From the NCBI GenBank assembly GCA_002304995.1, contig DBPV01000056.1, positions 1-17,959 of the forward strand: 17,959 nt of DNA. Direction: 5' to 3'. This DNA is from Syntrophaceae bacterium UBA1411 (GTDB taxonomy: Bacteria; Desulfobacterota; Syntrophia; Syntrophales; Smithellaceae). Of this stretch, positions 1-7,681 are shown piece after piece; position 1 is the stretch's first letter, and each line of letters begins with the position of its first letter. The notes beneath the pieces were generated by a model. That model was given only the letters and a program-made list of their open reading frames with translations. It ran no database searches and was not told the origin of the DNA. The translations under genes and the position numbers were made by a program.

Positions 1-702
1 CAGTAAACTCAACGGCTTGAGCAGGTCTTTCCAGACGATCACGGACAGGGGCACACTCGGCTTTACTGGCAATTCATCGTAAACTTCCGGTTTGAATTGC
101 AGGACATAAATGACGTGCGTACCGTCCACAAACTTGTCTCCGTAAACATTGGCGTCGCCGCCCAGTTCCTTTACCCGGGCATAGGCTTTTTTGATCATCG
201 CGTCTTTCTCACCGATGGTAAGGGCGCCGGTCGGACAGGACTTGACGCACGCCGGCGCCTGGCTTTCGCGAATACGGGAATAACACAAATCGCATTTGTA
301 AACTTTGTCGGTCTTTGCGTCATACTTGGGAATGTGGAACGGACAGGCCGCCACGCACTCCTTGCAACCGATGCACTTTTCGTGAGAAATCCCGACGGTT
401 TTCAGCGGTGTGTAGTACAGCGATCCGCTGGGACAAACTTTTACACAGGCGGCATCGGTGCAGTGCATGCAGCCGTCCTTGCGGAAAATCCACTGAAAGT
501 TGCCGGCTTTGTCTTCATATTCCTGGAAGCGGATCAGCGTCCAGGTGTTCCACTGCAAATCCGGCGGATTCTGGTAGGTGCCCAACTGCTTGGTTCGAAA
601 TCCCGGCAGTTCATTCCACTGCTTGCAGGCCACCTGGCAGCCGCGGCAGGCGGTGCAAAGCGTGGTGTCGATCAACTTTACGAGTTCAGGTTGTTTATTC
701 AT
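1..702 (-). CDS. fdnH: Formate dehydrogenase iron-sulfur (beta) subunit, 3' end outside window
   Basis: Electron-transfer subunit that passes electrons from the catalytic formate dehydrogenase subunit to a membrane partner. The ATG at 702 follows a strong AGGAGGAAGG ribosome site that overlaps the stop codon of the catalytic gene, so the two are translationally coupled. The 234 visible residues carry four [4Fe-4S] cysteine groups in the FdnH/HybA order: C16-x2-C-x2-C-x3-C, a C-x2-C-x4-C-x3-C group (GCMHCTDAACVKVCP), a C-x2-C-x2-C-x3-C group (KCIGCKECVAACP), and a C-x2-C-x11-C-x3-C group (KCDLCYSR...ACVKSCP). The frame is still open at base 1, ending in VPLSVIVWKDLLKPLSLL, which resembles the stretch just before the C-terminal membrane helix of FdnH. 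The remaining helix, and probably a cytochrome b subunit gene, should lie to the left. Assignment is secure; the partner type is inferred. Confidence 0.93.
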   Translation of the reverse strand, partial: MNKQPELVKLIDTTLCTACRGCQVACKQWNELPGFRTKQLGTYQNPPDLQWNTWTLIRFQEYEDKAGNFQWIFRKDGCMHCTDAACVKVCPSGSLYYTPLKTVGISHEKCIGCKECVAACPFHIPKYDAKTDKVYKCDLCYSRIRESQAPACVKSCPTGALTIGEKDAMIKKAYARVKELGGDANVYGDKFVDGTHVIYVLQFKPEVYDELPVKPSVPLSVIVWKDLLKPLSLL

Positions 703-715
703 GGTCGCCTTCCTC

Positions 716-3700
716 CTACAACTTTTCCACGTTGACCATGAACGCCTTGTATTCGGGGCAGAAGGTGTTCGCGTCGCCAACGGTTGGGGTTAACATATTC
801 GTGCTGTCGCTTCCGCTGTCCTTGGGGAAAAGCCAGCCGTAATTGAAGGGCATGCCGACCTGATGAACTTCTTTTCCATCAACGGTGAACGGTTTGAAGC
901 GCTTGGTCACCATGGCAATACAGGGAGCTTCACCGCGTATGGAGGAAACCTTGATCCGCTCGCCGTTTTTAATGCCTTTTTCCCTGGCGAGTTTCTCACC
1001 AATCTCCACGTAAAGTTCCGGCTGCATTTCCAGGAGCCACGCCTGCCAGCGGGTTAATGCGCCGGTGCACCAGTGCTCCGTGCAGGAGTATGTTGTGCAG
1101 ACATAGGGAAACTTCTCGCTGGCGTTGGCCACTTTATCCATGTCACTTTTAAAGATTTCCGCCGCCGGATTCATACGCTGCGAAGACAATAAATTTTTCT
1201 CCAGTGGTCCTTCCAGCGGTTCGTAATGCTCGGGGAAGGGGCCTTCAGCCATGCCGGGTCCGAACAGAGCGCCCAGACCGTCTCTCTGCATAATGAAGGG
1301 ATATTTTCCTTTCGCTCTGTCCGCCTGTGGCGGCCAGGGGCCGTCCGGCACGTCGCCCACCCACTTGTCTCCCGTCCATTCCAGAAGCTTGCGTTTGGGA
1401 TTATAGGGCTTGCCGTTCACATCGCAGGAGGCGCGGTTATAGAGAATGCGGCGGTTAACCGGCCAGGCAAACGACCAGTTGGGGAATAGCCCGAGACCCG
1501 TCGGATCTTCCTTCCCCCGAGACGCCATCTTGTTGATGCCGTCCGCCGTGTAACTACCGGAGATGCACCAGTTGCCGCAGGCCGTTTTGCCGTCAGCCTG
1601 GAGATTGCCAAAGCCCGGAACCAGTTGACCTTTCTTGAACTCGGTTTTCGTACCTTTCGCCTTGTCTTCAATCACCGTATCTTCCAGGAAAACACCGTTG
1701 ATCCGTTTGGCCACTTTAATCACATCAAAGTGCCCTTTACTGTCTAAATAATCCCACTTGAGATTGACAATGGCTTCGGCATTGGGACCGCCTTCTTTTT
1801 CATACAGTTTCTTGACGGCTGCCATGATCTTGATTTCGATTTCACCCACGGGAAGCGCGTCGCCGGGGGCTTCCGCAGCCTTGTATTTCCACTGCACCCA
1901 GCGGCCGGAATTGCTCTGCGATCCTTCCTTCTCCATCGTTGCGGCAGCGGGCAGAAGGAAACATTCCGTCTTGATTTTGGTGGGATCAACGCCGGGGCCT
2001 CTCCAGAATTCGTAGGTTTCGTTGTTGAAAATATTTTCACCGACCAGCCAGTCCAGATTTTCCATCGCCTTGCGGACTTTATTGGAATTCGGTGTGCTCA
2101 CCGCCGTATCCGCGCCAACGCAGAAATATCCCTTCACCTTTCCGGCATACATCGCGTCAAACATGTGCATGGTGGAATAGTGTTTCCCGTCGTCCATTTT
2201 GGGCAGCCAGGAGTAACCGAATGCATTTTCCTTTGTCGCCTTGTCTTCCCAAAGAGATTTCAGGAAACTGACAAAAAACTTCGGATAGTTCGAATAATAG
2301 TTGGCCGACTGGGGATCTTTCGATTCCGGCGTGTATTTGTGCAGATATTTGTCCAATGTATCCAGTGACGCGGAAAGCATCTTCAGATAGCCGGGCAGAT
2401 TGCCGTATAAAATGCAATGGTCGGTCGAACCCTGAACGTTGGGTTCGCCGCGCAGCGCGTTGATGCCGCCTCCCGCGATGCCCATATTGCCCAGGAGCAG
2501 CTGAATAATCGACATCGTGCGGATGTTCTGGCTGCCGGTGGTATGGTGGGTCCAGCCCAGAGCGTAGCATTCCGTTCCCGCCTTGTCCGGCACGCCGGTG
2601 GAAGCGTAGATTTCATAAACCTTAAGCAGGTTTTCTTTGGACACGCCCGTGATGCTGGAAACTTTATCCAGCGTGTAACGCGAGTAATGCTTTTTGAGCA
2701 ATTGAAACACTGAGCGCGGATGCGTAAGGCTCATATCCCTCTGAGGAATGCCTTTTCCGTCTTTATCGAAGACCCAGGTGGCTTTATCGTACTTTCTTTT
2801 CTTGGGATCATAACCGGAAAACAAACCGTCCTTGAAATTAAAACCGTTGTCCACAATGAACGACGCGTTGGTGTAATTGAGGACATAATCCTTAAAGAAC
2901 TTCTTGTTTTCCAGAATGTAATGGATCATCCCGCCCAGGAAGGCGATGTCCGTGCCGGAACGCAGCGGCACATGGAAATCGCAGCGGGCGGACGTTCTGG
3001 TATAGCGGGGATCAACATGAATGATTGTTGCGCCTTTTTCTTTCGCTCTCAAAATCCACTTGAAGGCGATGGGGTGATGCTCGGCGGCATTGCTGCCCAT
3101 AATCAGGATAACATCGGCATTCTTCAAATCACAGTAGTGGTTCGTCATGGAACCGCGTCCGAACGACTCTCCCAGAGCCGCTACAGAGGGACTGTGTCAG
3201 ACCCTGGCCTGATGGTCTATGTAGACCAGCCCCAGCGCGCGGGACTTGACGCTCATGATCCAGCATTCTTCGTTGTCCACGTTGGAACTGCCGTAGTGGC
3301 CGATCGCCTCGCAGCGGTTGACCAGTTCGCCCTTGTCATTTCTCTTTATAAAATTCTTATCACGCGTGTCCTTGACCAGACGGGCAATCCGCGAAAGCGC
3401 AAAGTCCCAGTCCTTCTCTTCCCACTCCGTTCCGTAAGGCTTCCGATAGAGCACCTTGGTCAAACGGTGCTTGTTGGCTTCCGTCAGATCGAAAAAGCCT
3501 GCGCCTTTGGCGCACAGCGATCCCTCATTGATGGGATGATCCGCGTCGCCTTCAATGTTGAAAATTTTGCCTGTAGCCTTGTCCACGCTACAGACCAGAC
3601 CGCAGCCGACGGAGCAGTAACAACAAATTGTCGTCACCTGCCTGGCAATCTTGATGCGATCCATCTTGCTCAGTTCGTCGGCATATGCCCGGGTTGGATT

Positions 3701-3784
3701 CAGGTTGAGCCCCAGACTCGACAGGGCAACCCCGCCTCCGATGGCGCCGGTCATGGTTAAAAACCCTCTTCTTGTAATCTGCAT
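716..3784 (-). CDS. fdnG: Formate dehydrogenase catalytic subunit, selenocysteine-containing, Tat-exported
   Basis: Molybdenum- or tungsten-bis-pterin enzyme oxidising formate to CO2, probably in the periplasm. ATG at 3784 follows GGGAGGAAATTT. The N-terminus has a twin-arginine signal (TRRGFL, then a hydrophobic stretch, residues 4-25). One [4Fe-4S] site follows: C54-x2-C57-x3-C61 with C91. An in-frame TGA at 3199-3197 is codon 196; the context HQARV-U-HSP matches the Sec-His active site of E. coli FdnG, where Sec is also residue 196, and homology continues without a break through GRGSMTNHYCDLKNADVILIM. Read through, the protein is 1022 residues, close to FdnG (1015). The C-terminus (GDANTFCPEYKAFMVNVEKL) is FdnG-like. 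If read as a stop, the gene would look like a 195-residue fragment plus an 810-residue protein, which is an annotation artefact. It is followed directly by the iron-sulfur subunit. Whether the metal is Mo or W cannot be told. Confidence 0.96.
3162..3199 (-). promoter_or_regulatory. UGA selenocysteine codon with bacterial SECIS-like hairpin
   Basis: The TGA (3199-3197) is followed 14 nt later by a 9-bp stem (AGCGGCTCT at 3182-3174 pairing with AGAGTCGTT at 3170-3162, including two or three G-U pairs) closed by a GGG loop at 3173-3171. This fits the general bacterial SECIS rules: a hairpin inside the coding region, loop about 16-37 nt after the UGA (here 23 nt), and a G in the first two loop positions. 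It would recruit SelB with Sec-tRNA. The pairing was found by eye; no folding energy was computed. Confidence 0.8.
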
Positions 3785-3812
3785 AAATTTCCTCCCGGTA
3801 CCTGTGTCAGTT

Positions 3813-3826
3813 TTGATCTATGTCAA
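3813..3826. promoter_or_regulatory. Candidate FNR/CRP-family binding site upstream of the formate dehydrogenase
   Basis: TTGAT-CTAT-GTCAA is a 5-4-5 palindrome that differs from the FNR consensus TTGAT-N4-ATCAA at one position. It lies 29-42 bp before the formate dehydrogenase start. Anaerobic control of formate dehydrogenase by FNR-type proteins is well known in other bacteria. Relative to the promoter proposed at 3836-3864 the site would overlap or lie just after the transcription start, which suits repression better than class II activation, so the direction of control is open. Confidence 0.45.
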
Positions 3827-3835
3827 ACGTGGCAT

Positions 3836-3864
3836 ACCATGACCGAAAGTCACAAGAATGTCAA
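3836..3864 (-). promoter_or_regulatory. Candidate sigma70-type promoter for the formate dehydrogenase operon
   Basis: On the minus strand a perfect -35 TTGACA (3864-3859) is followed after 17 bp by CATGGT (3841-3836), a weak -10. Transcription would begin near 3829, giving a leader of about 45 nt before the ATG at 3784. The -35 is convincing, the -10 is not; another sigma factor could be used. Confidence 0.35.
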
Positions 3865-3866
3865 TA

Positions 3867-3887
3867 TGTTATATAAAGCATAATTTG
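3867..3887. promoter_or_regulatory. Possible ModE-like operator half-site in the divergent control region
   Basis: The AT-rich segment contains TGTTATATA followed after four bases by ATAATTTG. The left part resembles the CGTTATATA half-site of E. coli ModE operators; the right half is poor. It sits just upstream of the -35 proposed for the formate dehydrogenase and about 100 bp upstream of the ModE-like gene, where a regulator of both divergent units could bind. This is suggestive only. Confidence 0.25.
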
Positions 3888-3989
3888 CCGGGCCGGCGGC
3901 AATGCCGATGAATTTCATTGACTTTTGGCCTTCAACGTTTCTATAAGGGGAAAAAATTCATCCGACACGGTCGGAAAGGACGCTCCGCG

Positions 3990-4331
3990 ATGGAAATCAA
4001 GCATAAAGTCTGGATCGAAAAAGACGGTAAAGTGATTTTTGGCCGTGGCCGGGACGACATCCTCAAAGCAATCGACGAACAGCGCAGCCTCAATGCAGCG
4101 GCCAAAAAGCTGGAAATGTCTTACCGGGCGGCCTGGGGAAGGTTGAAAGCGTCTGAAGAACGTATGGGCATGAAACTGGTGGAAACGGGCGCGAAGGATA
4201 AATCCATGCAGCTCACCGACCAGGCACGGGCGCTCATCGAGCGCTTCGAGCGGCTCGAAAAAGACGTGGAAAAACTGCTGCACAGTGCAGATCAGGATTT
4301 TCAAAAGCTGCTGAGGAGGAACGGAAAATAA
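3990..4331 (+). CDS. ModE-family winged-helix regulator (DNA-binding domain only)
   Basis: Transcriptional regulator of the ModE N-terminal type, which in E. coli responds to molybdate. The 113-residue product has the family signature: a short beta-rich start (MEIKHKVWIEKDGKVIFGRG), a helix-turn-helix (DDILKAIDEQRSLNAAAKKLEMSYRAAWGRLKASEERMG), and the wing and long helix (LTDQARALIERFERLEKDVEKLL). The C-terminal molybdate-binding (MOP/TOBE) domains of full ModE are absent, so metal sensing, if any, must come from elsewhere. I chose the ATG at 3990 because GGAAAGGA lies 9 bp upstream; an in-frame upstream start at 3918 would add 24 residues with no family resemblance. It is divergent from the molybdo/tungsto-formate dehydrogenase genes, which makes them the likely target. 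It converges with the TetR gene with a 10-bp gap and no clear terminator. Confidence 0.85.
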   Translation: MEIKHKVWIEKDGKVIFGRGRDDILKAIDEQRSLNAAAKKLEMSYRAAWGRLKASEERMGMKLVETGAKDKSMQLTDQARALIERFERLEKDVEKLLHSADQDFQKLLRRNGK

Positions 4332-4341
4332 TCCGCCCGCG

Positions 4342-4980
4342 TCAACTGCGCTGGACGGAAATACCCTGAGTGAAAAACTTCAGGCTGTCACGCACCGTCG
4401 AATGAATCCGTTCGGCGCGTTTATCCGGCGCTCCCGTATAGATGTACAGAGAAATGATGCCGTTGAGCAGCCCCCAGATTGCATTTTGCACCTGGCGGAC
4501 GTCGAGTGTCGGAATAAAATCTCCCGCGTCGACACCCTTCTGGAGGATCTCGGAAATCGTCCGGATATTCTCGTTCGTGGTGTGAATCAGCTGGGTGTTC
4601 TGGTCTTCGGTCAGATTCATGTTTTCCGAATGCAGCATGAACGTCATCAGAATCCGGAAAAGCTCGTTGTTCTCCAGAAAAAAATCCACGTAATCGCTGG
4701 CAAAGGCCAGCAGAAGATCGGCCGCCGTTCCTTCCTGCTTTACAAAATTCTCCACTAATTTATGGCGTTCAATGTTCGCGGAAATCAGGATTTGCGTGTA
4801 GATTTCTTCCTTGCTGTCAAAGTAAAGATAGATGGAGCCCTTGCTCACTTCCGCTTTGGCGGCGATGAGATCGACCGTGACCGATTTGAATCCGCGCTCG
4901 AAGAACAGCTTACGGGCGGCTTTGAGAATCGAATTTTTCCGATTTTCCTTTTCTTTTCTTCTTCTTTCTTCCGAGCTCAA
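4342..4980 (-). CDS. TetR/AcrR-family transcriptional regulator
   Basis: Ligand-responsive repressor of the TetR type, about 212 residues. The N-terminal helix-turn-helix is clear (ILKAARKLFFERGFKSVTVDLIAAKAEVSKGSIYLYFDSKEEIY), preceded by a very basic stretch (EERRRKEKENRKN). The C-terminal all-helical ligand/dimer domain (IERHKLVENF onward) shows no recognisable ligand signature, so the inducer is unknown; many close relatives in this bacterial group control fatty-acid or efflux genes. No ATG is suitable. I chose the TTG at 4980 because GGAGAGGAG lies 9 bp upstream; another TTG at 5019 would add 13 residues but has no ribosome site. About 305 bp of non-coding DNA lie upstream, with a possible promoter and dyad. 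The target genes are not evident from position. Confidence 0.88.
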   Translation of the reverse strand: MSSEERRRKEKENRKNSILKAARKLFFERGFKSVTVDLIAAKAEVSKGSIYLYFDSKEEIYTQILISANIERHKLVENFVKQEGTAADLLLAFASDYVDFFLENNELFRILMTFMLHSENMNLTEDQNTQLIHTTNENIRTISEILQKGVDAGDFIPTLDVRQVQNAIWGLLNGIISLYIYTGAPDKRAERIHSTVRDSLKFFTQGISVQRS

Positions 4981-5285
4981 GGCTAGTTTCTCCTCTCCTT
5001 TAAGATGAAGACCAGTCAAGAAAAATTCCCCGCTTCTCCGGCGGATGAGGCTGTTGAAGCGTTATGCCTGCCCGCGTGTGAATTTCCGCCGTTTGGTCTT
5101 TGTTTAGCTCCGGCAAGACCTCTTTTTCAGCAAATCAACGTAAATACTGGAAAACAATCGCTAGCAGGAACTCATGACTTACGGTCACATTCCGTACCGC
5201 AATTGATTTTTTCTGTCAAGGAAAATTACGGATCCCTGATCATTGCTTTCCCCGCCATACCCCCGCCGGAACACTGCGGAGCGCA
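4981..5285. other. Non-coding interval upstream of the TetR gene
   Basis: No open frame here resembles a gene on either strand. The interval holds the TetR ribosome site (near 4990-5000), a possible minus-strand promoter with -35 TTGACA at 5219-5214 and a poor -10 (TACGGA) at 5196-5191, and a small dyad TGAC-TTACG-GTCA at 5175-5187. No U-tract terminator is visible after the peroxiredoxin gene, so part of the TetR transcription could be read-through. Confidence 0.5.
5175..5187. promoter_or_regulatory. Candidate operator dyad, possibly TetR autoregulation
   Basis: TGAC-TTACG-GTCA forms 4-bp inverted arms, located a few bases after the weak minus-strand promoter (TTGACA at 5219-5214), where a repressor would block transcription of the TetR gene. 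An overlapping inverted pair, TACGG...CCGTA, is also present on the minus strand. Short arms make chance a real possibility. Confidence 0.25.
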
Positions 5286-5876
5286 TCACTTCGGCAATTT
5301 TTCCAGCTCGCGGACGATCGATTCCAGCGGCGGCCGTTCGTTGACGTCGTGCACATCGATGTACCGGAGAATGCCTTTTTTGTCGATGACGATAATGGCG
5401 CGTTCGGCCGTGCCGTCGGAACGCAAAATGCCGTAACGGGAGGCCACCGCGCCGTGCGGCCAGAAGTCGGACAGCACGTCGAACCATAAATCGCCCATCT
5501 GGCGGGTCCAGGAATGAAGCGTCGGAATATTGTCCACCGAAATCCCCAAGAGCACCGCATCGTGCTCGCCAAACAGGTCCTGAACGATGTTGTACCCCGG
5601 CCACTGGTCGGAACAAACCGGCGTCCAGGCGGCGGGCACAAACGACAGCACCACGTTCTTTTTCCCGCGGTAATCCGCCAGCGAAACCTTTTTGCCGCTT
5701 ACGGCCGGCAGAGTGAAGACCGGTGCTTTCTGGCCGACTTTGACTTTCAAAACACTGTCCACCGGTTTGAGCTTGCCCACCTGGTAGATATTTTCCTTGT
5801 AAACGTCGGACAGGGCCGACGCGCCGGAGGCGGTCAAAACGAAAAGCAACGGAAGAAGGAAAACGTATTTTTTCAT
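5286..5876 (-). CDS. Exported peroxiredoxin (AhpC/TSA family), single-cysteine form
   Basis: Thiol peroxidase or thioredoxin-fold protein predicted to act in the periplasm. The 196-residue product begins with a classic signal peptide (MKKYVFLLPLLFVLTASGASA, cleavage near residue 21). The redoxin domain follows (GQKAPVFTLPAVSGKKVSLADYRGK), with the peroxidatic motif P-A-A-W-T-P-V-C at residues 81-88, matching the PxxxTxxC pattern. C88 is the only cysteine in the protein, so there is no internal resolving cysteine and an external thiol partner is needed. The TlpA-like protein immediately upstream is the obvious candidate. The ATG at 5876 lies 9 bp after that gene, and its GGAGGGG ribosome site overlaps the upstream stop. 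It is the last gene of the moxR operon. Confidence 0.9.
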   Translation of the reverse strand: MKKYVFLLPLLFVLTASGASALSDVYKENIYQVGKLKPVDSVLKVKVGQKAPVFTLPAVSGKKVSLADYRGKKNVVLSFVPAAWTPVCSDQWPGYNIVQDLFGEHDAVLLGISVDNIPTLHSWTRQMGDLWFDVLSDFWPHGAVASRYGILRSDGTAERAIIVIDKKGILRYIDVHDVNERPPLESIVRELEKLPK

Positions 5877-5885
5877 AATCCCCTC

Positions 5886-6461
5886 CTATTGAACATTCGC
5901 AAGCCTGACGACATCCGCGAGAAACGCTTCGATATTCTCATGCGCGCCCAGACGGGAATACACCACCTCCGCCTTTTTGGAACCGTTTAATTTCACGACG
6001 ATGAAATACGGCGTGCGGACTTCACCCAGAAGCTTGTGCACGCTGAAATCCGCATCCGGAACCAGCGGAAACGGCACCTGGTACTTTTTTTTGAAAGTAT
6101 TGACTTCAAACGTTGAATTTCCCGCGCCGACGCCCAGAATCTTGATTTTTCCCTTCAGACCGGGATTGTTTTCAATGAGTCCGAAAAACCGGTTCATGTT
6201 GGGAGCGTCCTTCTGACAGTAGGGACAGTACATGCTGAAAACCTGAAGAATCACCGCCTGCGTTTTGATCTGATCCACGGTGAAGGTTCCGGAGCCGGAA
6301 AGGCCCAGATACCGGAGGTCCTTTCCTTCCGCAGGTTTCGGCAGTTTCATCTCGGGCAGCGACTGGCCCGGCTGCGGCGGCTGCAAGGGCGACGCGGACG
6401 CGGCTGTCAGGAAGGCGAAAATCCCGACGGCGACGAAAACAAAAAAAAGCTTCTTTTGCAT
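5886..6461 (-). CDS. Exported TlpA/ResA-like thioredoxin-fold protein
   Basis: Periplasmic thiol-disulfide reductase candidate. The 191-residue product starts with a signal peptide (MQKKLFFVFVAVGIFAFLTAASA) with no lipobox cysteine. The thioredoxin fold covers about residues 58-185: a redox motif C79-P-Y-C82 in the sequence VFSMYCPYCQKDAP, and a cis-proline segment VRTPYFIV. The CPYC dipeptide differs from the CEPC/CPPC often seen in ResA/TlpA and is closer to the glutaredoxin/DsbA-type dipeptide. It lies between the VWA gene (15-bp gap) and the peroxiredoxin gene (9-bp gap); the ATG at 6461 follows GGAGGAGGA. I infer that it recycles the neighbouring one-cysteine peroxiredoxin or reduces a substrate handled by the MoxR/VWA pair. 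Membrane electron donors (DsbD/CcdA) are not in the window. Confidence 0.88.
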   Translation of the reverse strand: MQKKLFFVFVAVGIFAFLTAASASPLQPPQPGQSLPEMKLPKPAEGKDLRYLGLSGSGTFTVDQIKTQAVILQVFSMYCPYCQKDAPNMNRFFGLIENNPGLKGKIKILGVGAGNSTFEVNTFKKKYQVPFPLVPDADFSVHKLLGEVRTPYFIVVKLNGSKKAEVVYSRLGAHENIEAFLADVVRLANVQ

Positions 6462-6476
6462 AAATCCTCCTCCTCT

Positions 6477-7670
6477 TCAATTGCGGGTCATCAAATGGTG
6501 CACCGCCTTCTCCAGTCCGTCAAGCGAGAGTTCGAACATGGGAAAAACACCGGCAATCTGCTTGACGGTCCAGGTGTAAAACCAGGAGTCCCGATCCACC
6601 GGATTGAGCCAGACGCAGTGCCGGAACGTATTGGCCAGGAACTTGAGGTAATCCAGCGACGGGCGCGATTCGTTCTGACCCACATAAATCGCGCCGCGCG
6701 GATCGACCAGCTCGTAGGGCGCCATGGACGCGTCTCCGACAAGGATCAGCCTCGTTTCCGGATCCGAGCGCATCAGGTCGTCGAGGGGCACCGGCCGCTT
6801 GTAGCGGTGCGGATCGAGCCAGACCTTGGAGTAAATCGTATTGTGAAAGTAGTAGATTTCCAGCTCCTTGAACTGAAACTGCGCGTAATGGAAAAGGGCC
6901 TGCACGATGGACACGTAGGGATCCATGGACCAGCCGCCGTTGTCGATGAGCAGCTTCACCTTCAGGCGGTCGGCCAGGCGCCGGTCGAAGACGATTTCGA
7001 TTTCTCCCGCATTGCGCATGGTCTGGCGGATCGTTTCCGCGACGTTGACGATATCCTTGGGGCCGGCGGGCTGAAGATGCTTGAGTCTTTTGAGCGCTTC
7101 GCCCATCTGCGAGGCCGTGATGGGGCCGGACTGCGAATAGTCGCGGTAGCGGCGCTCCATGGCCACCTTGATGGCGGATTTGTTGCGCGACTCGCCGCCC
7201 ACGCGCATGCCGCCCGGATGATCGCCGGAGTGCCCCGTAGGCGACGTCCCGTGCGTCCCGATCCATTTATTGCCGCCGTGATGCGCCTCCGTCTGCTCCT
7301 TGAGGCGCTTCAGAAAATGCTGCACCAGCTCCTCGGGCGTCATCCGCTTCACCTGTTCTTCGGATAGCCCCAGGGCCCGCGCCACGTCGCCCGGATCCTT
7401 AAGCCAGTCGGAAAGCATCGCCTTGACCAGATCGGAGAGCTCCGCGTCGGTGGGCTCCTCCTCGGGCATGCCGCGGAAGGCCACGGCGAACACCTGGTCG
7501 TAGGTGTCGAAGTAGCGCTCGCTTTTGACGAGCAGGCTGCGCGCCGCGCTGTAGAAATCGTCCAGCGAGGCGATCAGCCCCATCCCCAGGGCCTTCTGCA
7601 GGCGCAGAAAGGACGTGGGCGTCACGGGAATCCCCTTGTCGCGCAGCGTATAGAAAAAATTGACGAACAT
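6477..7670 (-). CDS. VWA-domain protein, CoxE-like, partner of MoxR ATPase
   Basis: Cytoplasmic adaptor that works with MoxR-type AAA+ ATPases in cofactor insertion or complex maturation, as CoxE does with CoxD. The 397-residue product has a helical N-terminal half (residues 1-125), a glycine- and histidine-rich linker (HHGGNKWIGTHGTSPTGHSGDHPGGM, about 130-155), and a VWA domain (about 225-395). The metal-ion-dependent adhesion site is degenerate: D243-NGGW-S248-M instead of D-x-S-x-S, a variant common in this branch. The later VWA segments (ILVGDASMAPYELVDP) are intact. ATG at 7670 follows AAAGGACGGG that overlaps the stop of moxR (11-bp gap). The client of the pair is not known; the two exported thiol proteins downstream suggest a redox or envelope connection. 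Confidence 0.85.
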   Translation of the reverse strand: MFVNFFYTLRDKGIPVTPTSFLRLQKALGMGLIASLDDFYSAARSLLVKSERYFDTYDQVFAVAFRGMPEEEPTDAELSDLVKAMLSDWLKDPGDVARALGLSEEQVKRMTPEELVQHFLKRLKEQTEAHHGGNKWIGTHGTSPTGHSGDHPGGMRVGGESRNKSAIKVAMERRYRDYSQSGPITASQMGEALKRLKHLQPAGPKDIVNVAETIRQTMRNAGEIEIVFDRRLADRLKVKLLIDNGGWSMDPYVSIVQALFHYAQFQFKELEIYYFHNTIYSKVWLDPHRYKRPVPLDDLMRSDPETRLILVGDASMAPYELVDPRGAIYVGQNESRPSLDYLKFLANTFRHCVWLNPVDRDSWFYTWTVKQIAGVFPMFELSLDGLEKAVHHLMTRN

Positions 7671-7681
7671 GATCCCGTCCT

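Noticed and set aside
3197..3199. In-frame TGA suggesting a broken formate dehydrogenase gene
   Set aside because: The codon sits at the known Sec position, both flanks match FdnG without a frameshift, and a SECIS-like hairpin follows. It is a selenocysteine codon, not a pseudogene mark.
2720..3760. 346-codon open frame on the plus strand
   Set aside because: It lies opposite the formate dehydrogenase catalytic gene, including across the Sec codon, and shows no family features.
5005..5436. 143-codon plus-strand frame over the TetR upstream region
   Set aside because: It has no ribosome site, runs antisense into the peroxiredoxin gene, and shows no domain pattern.
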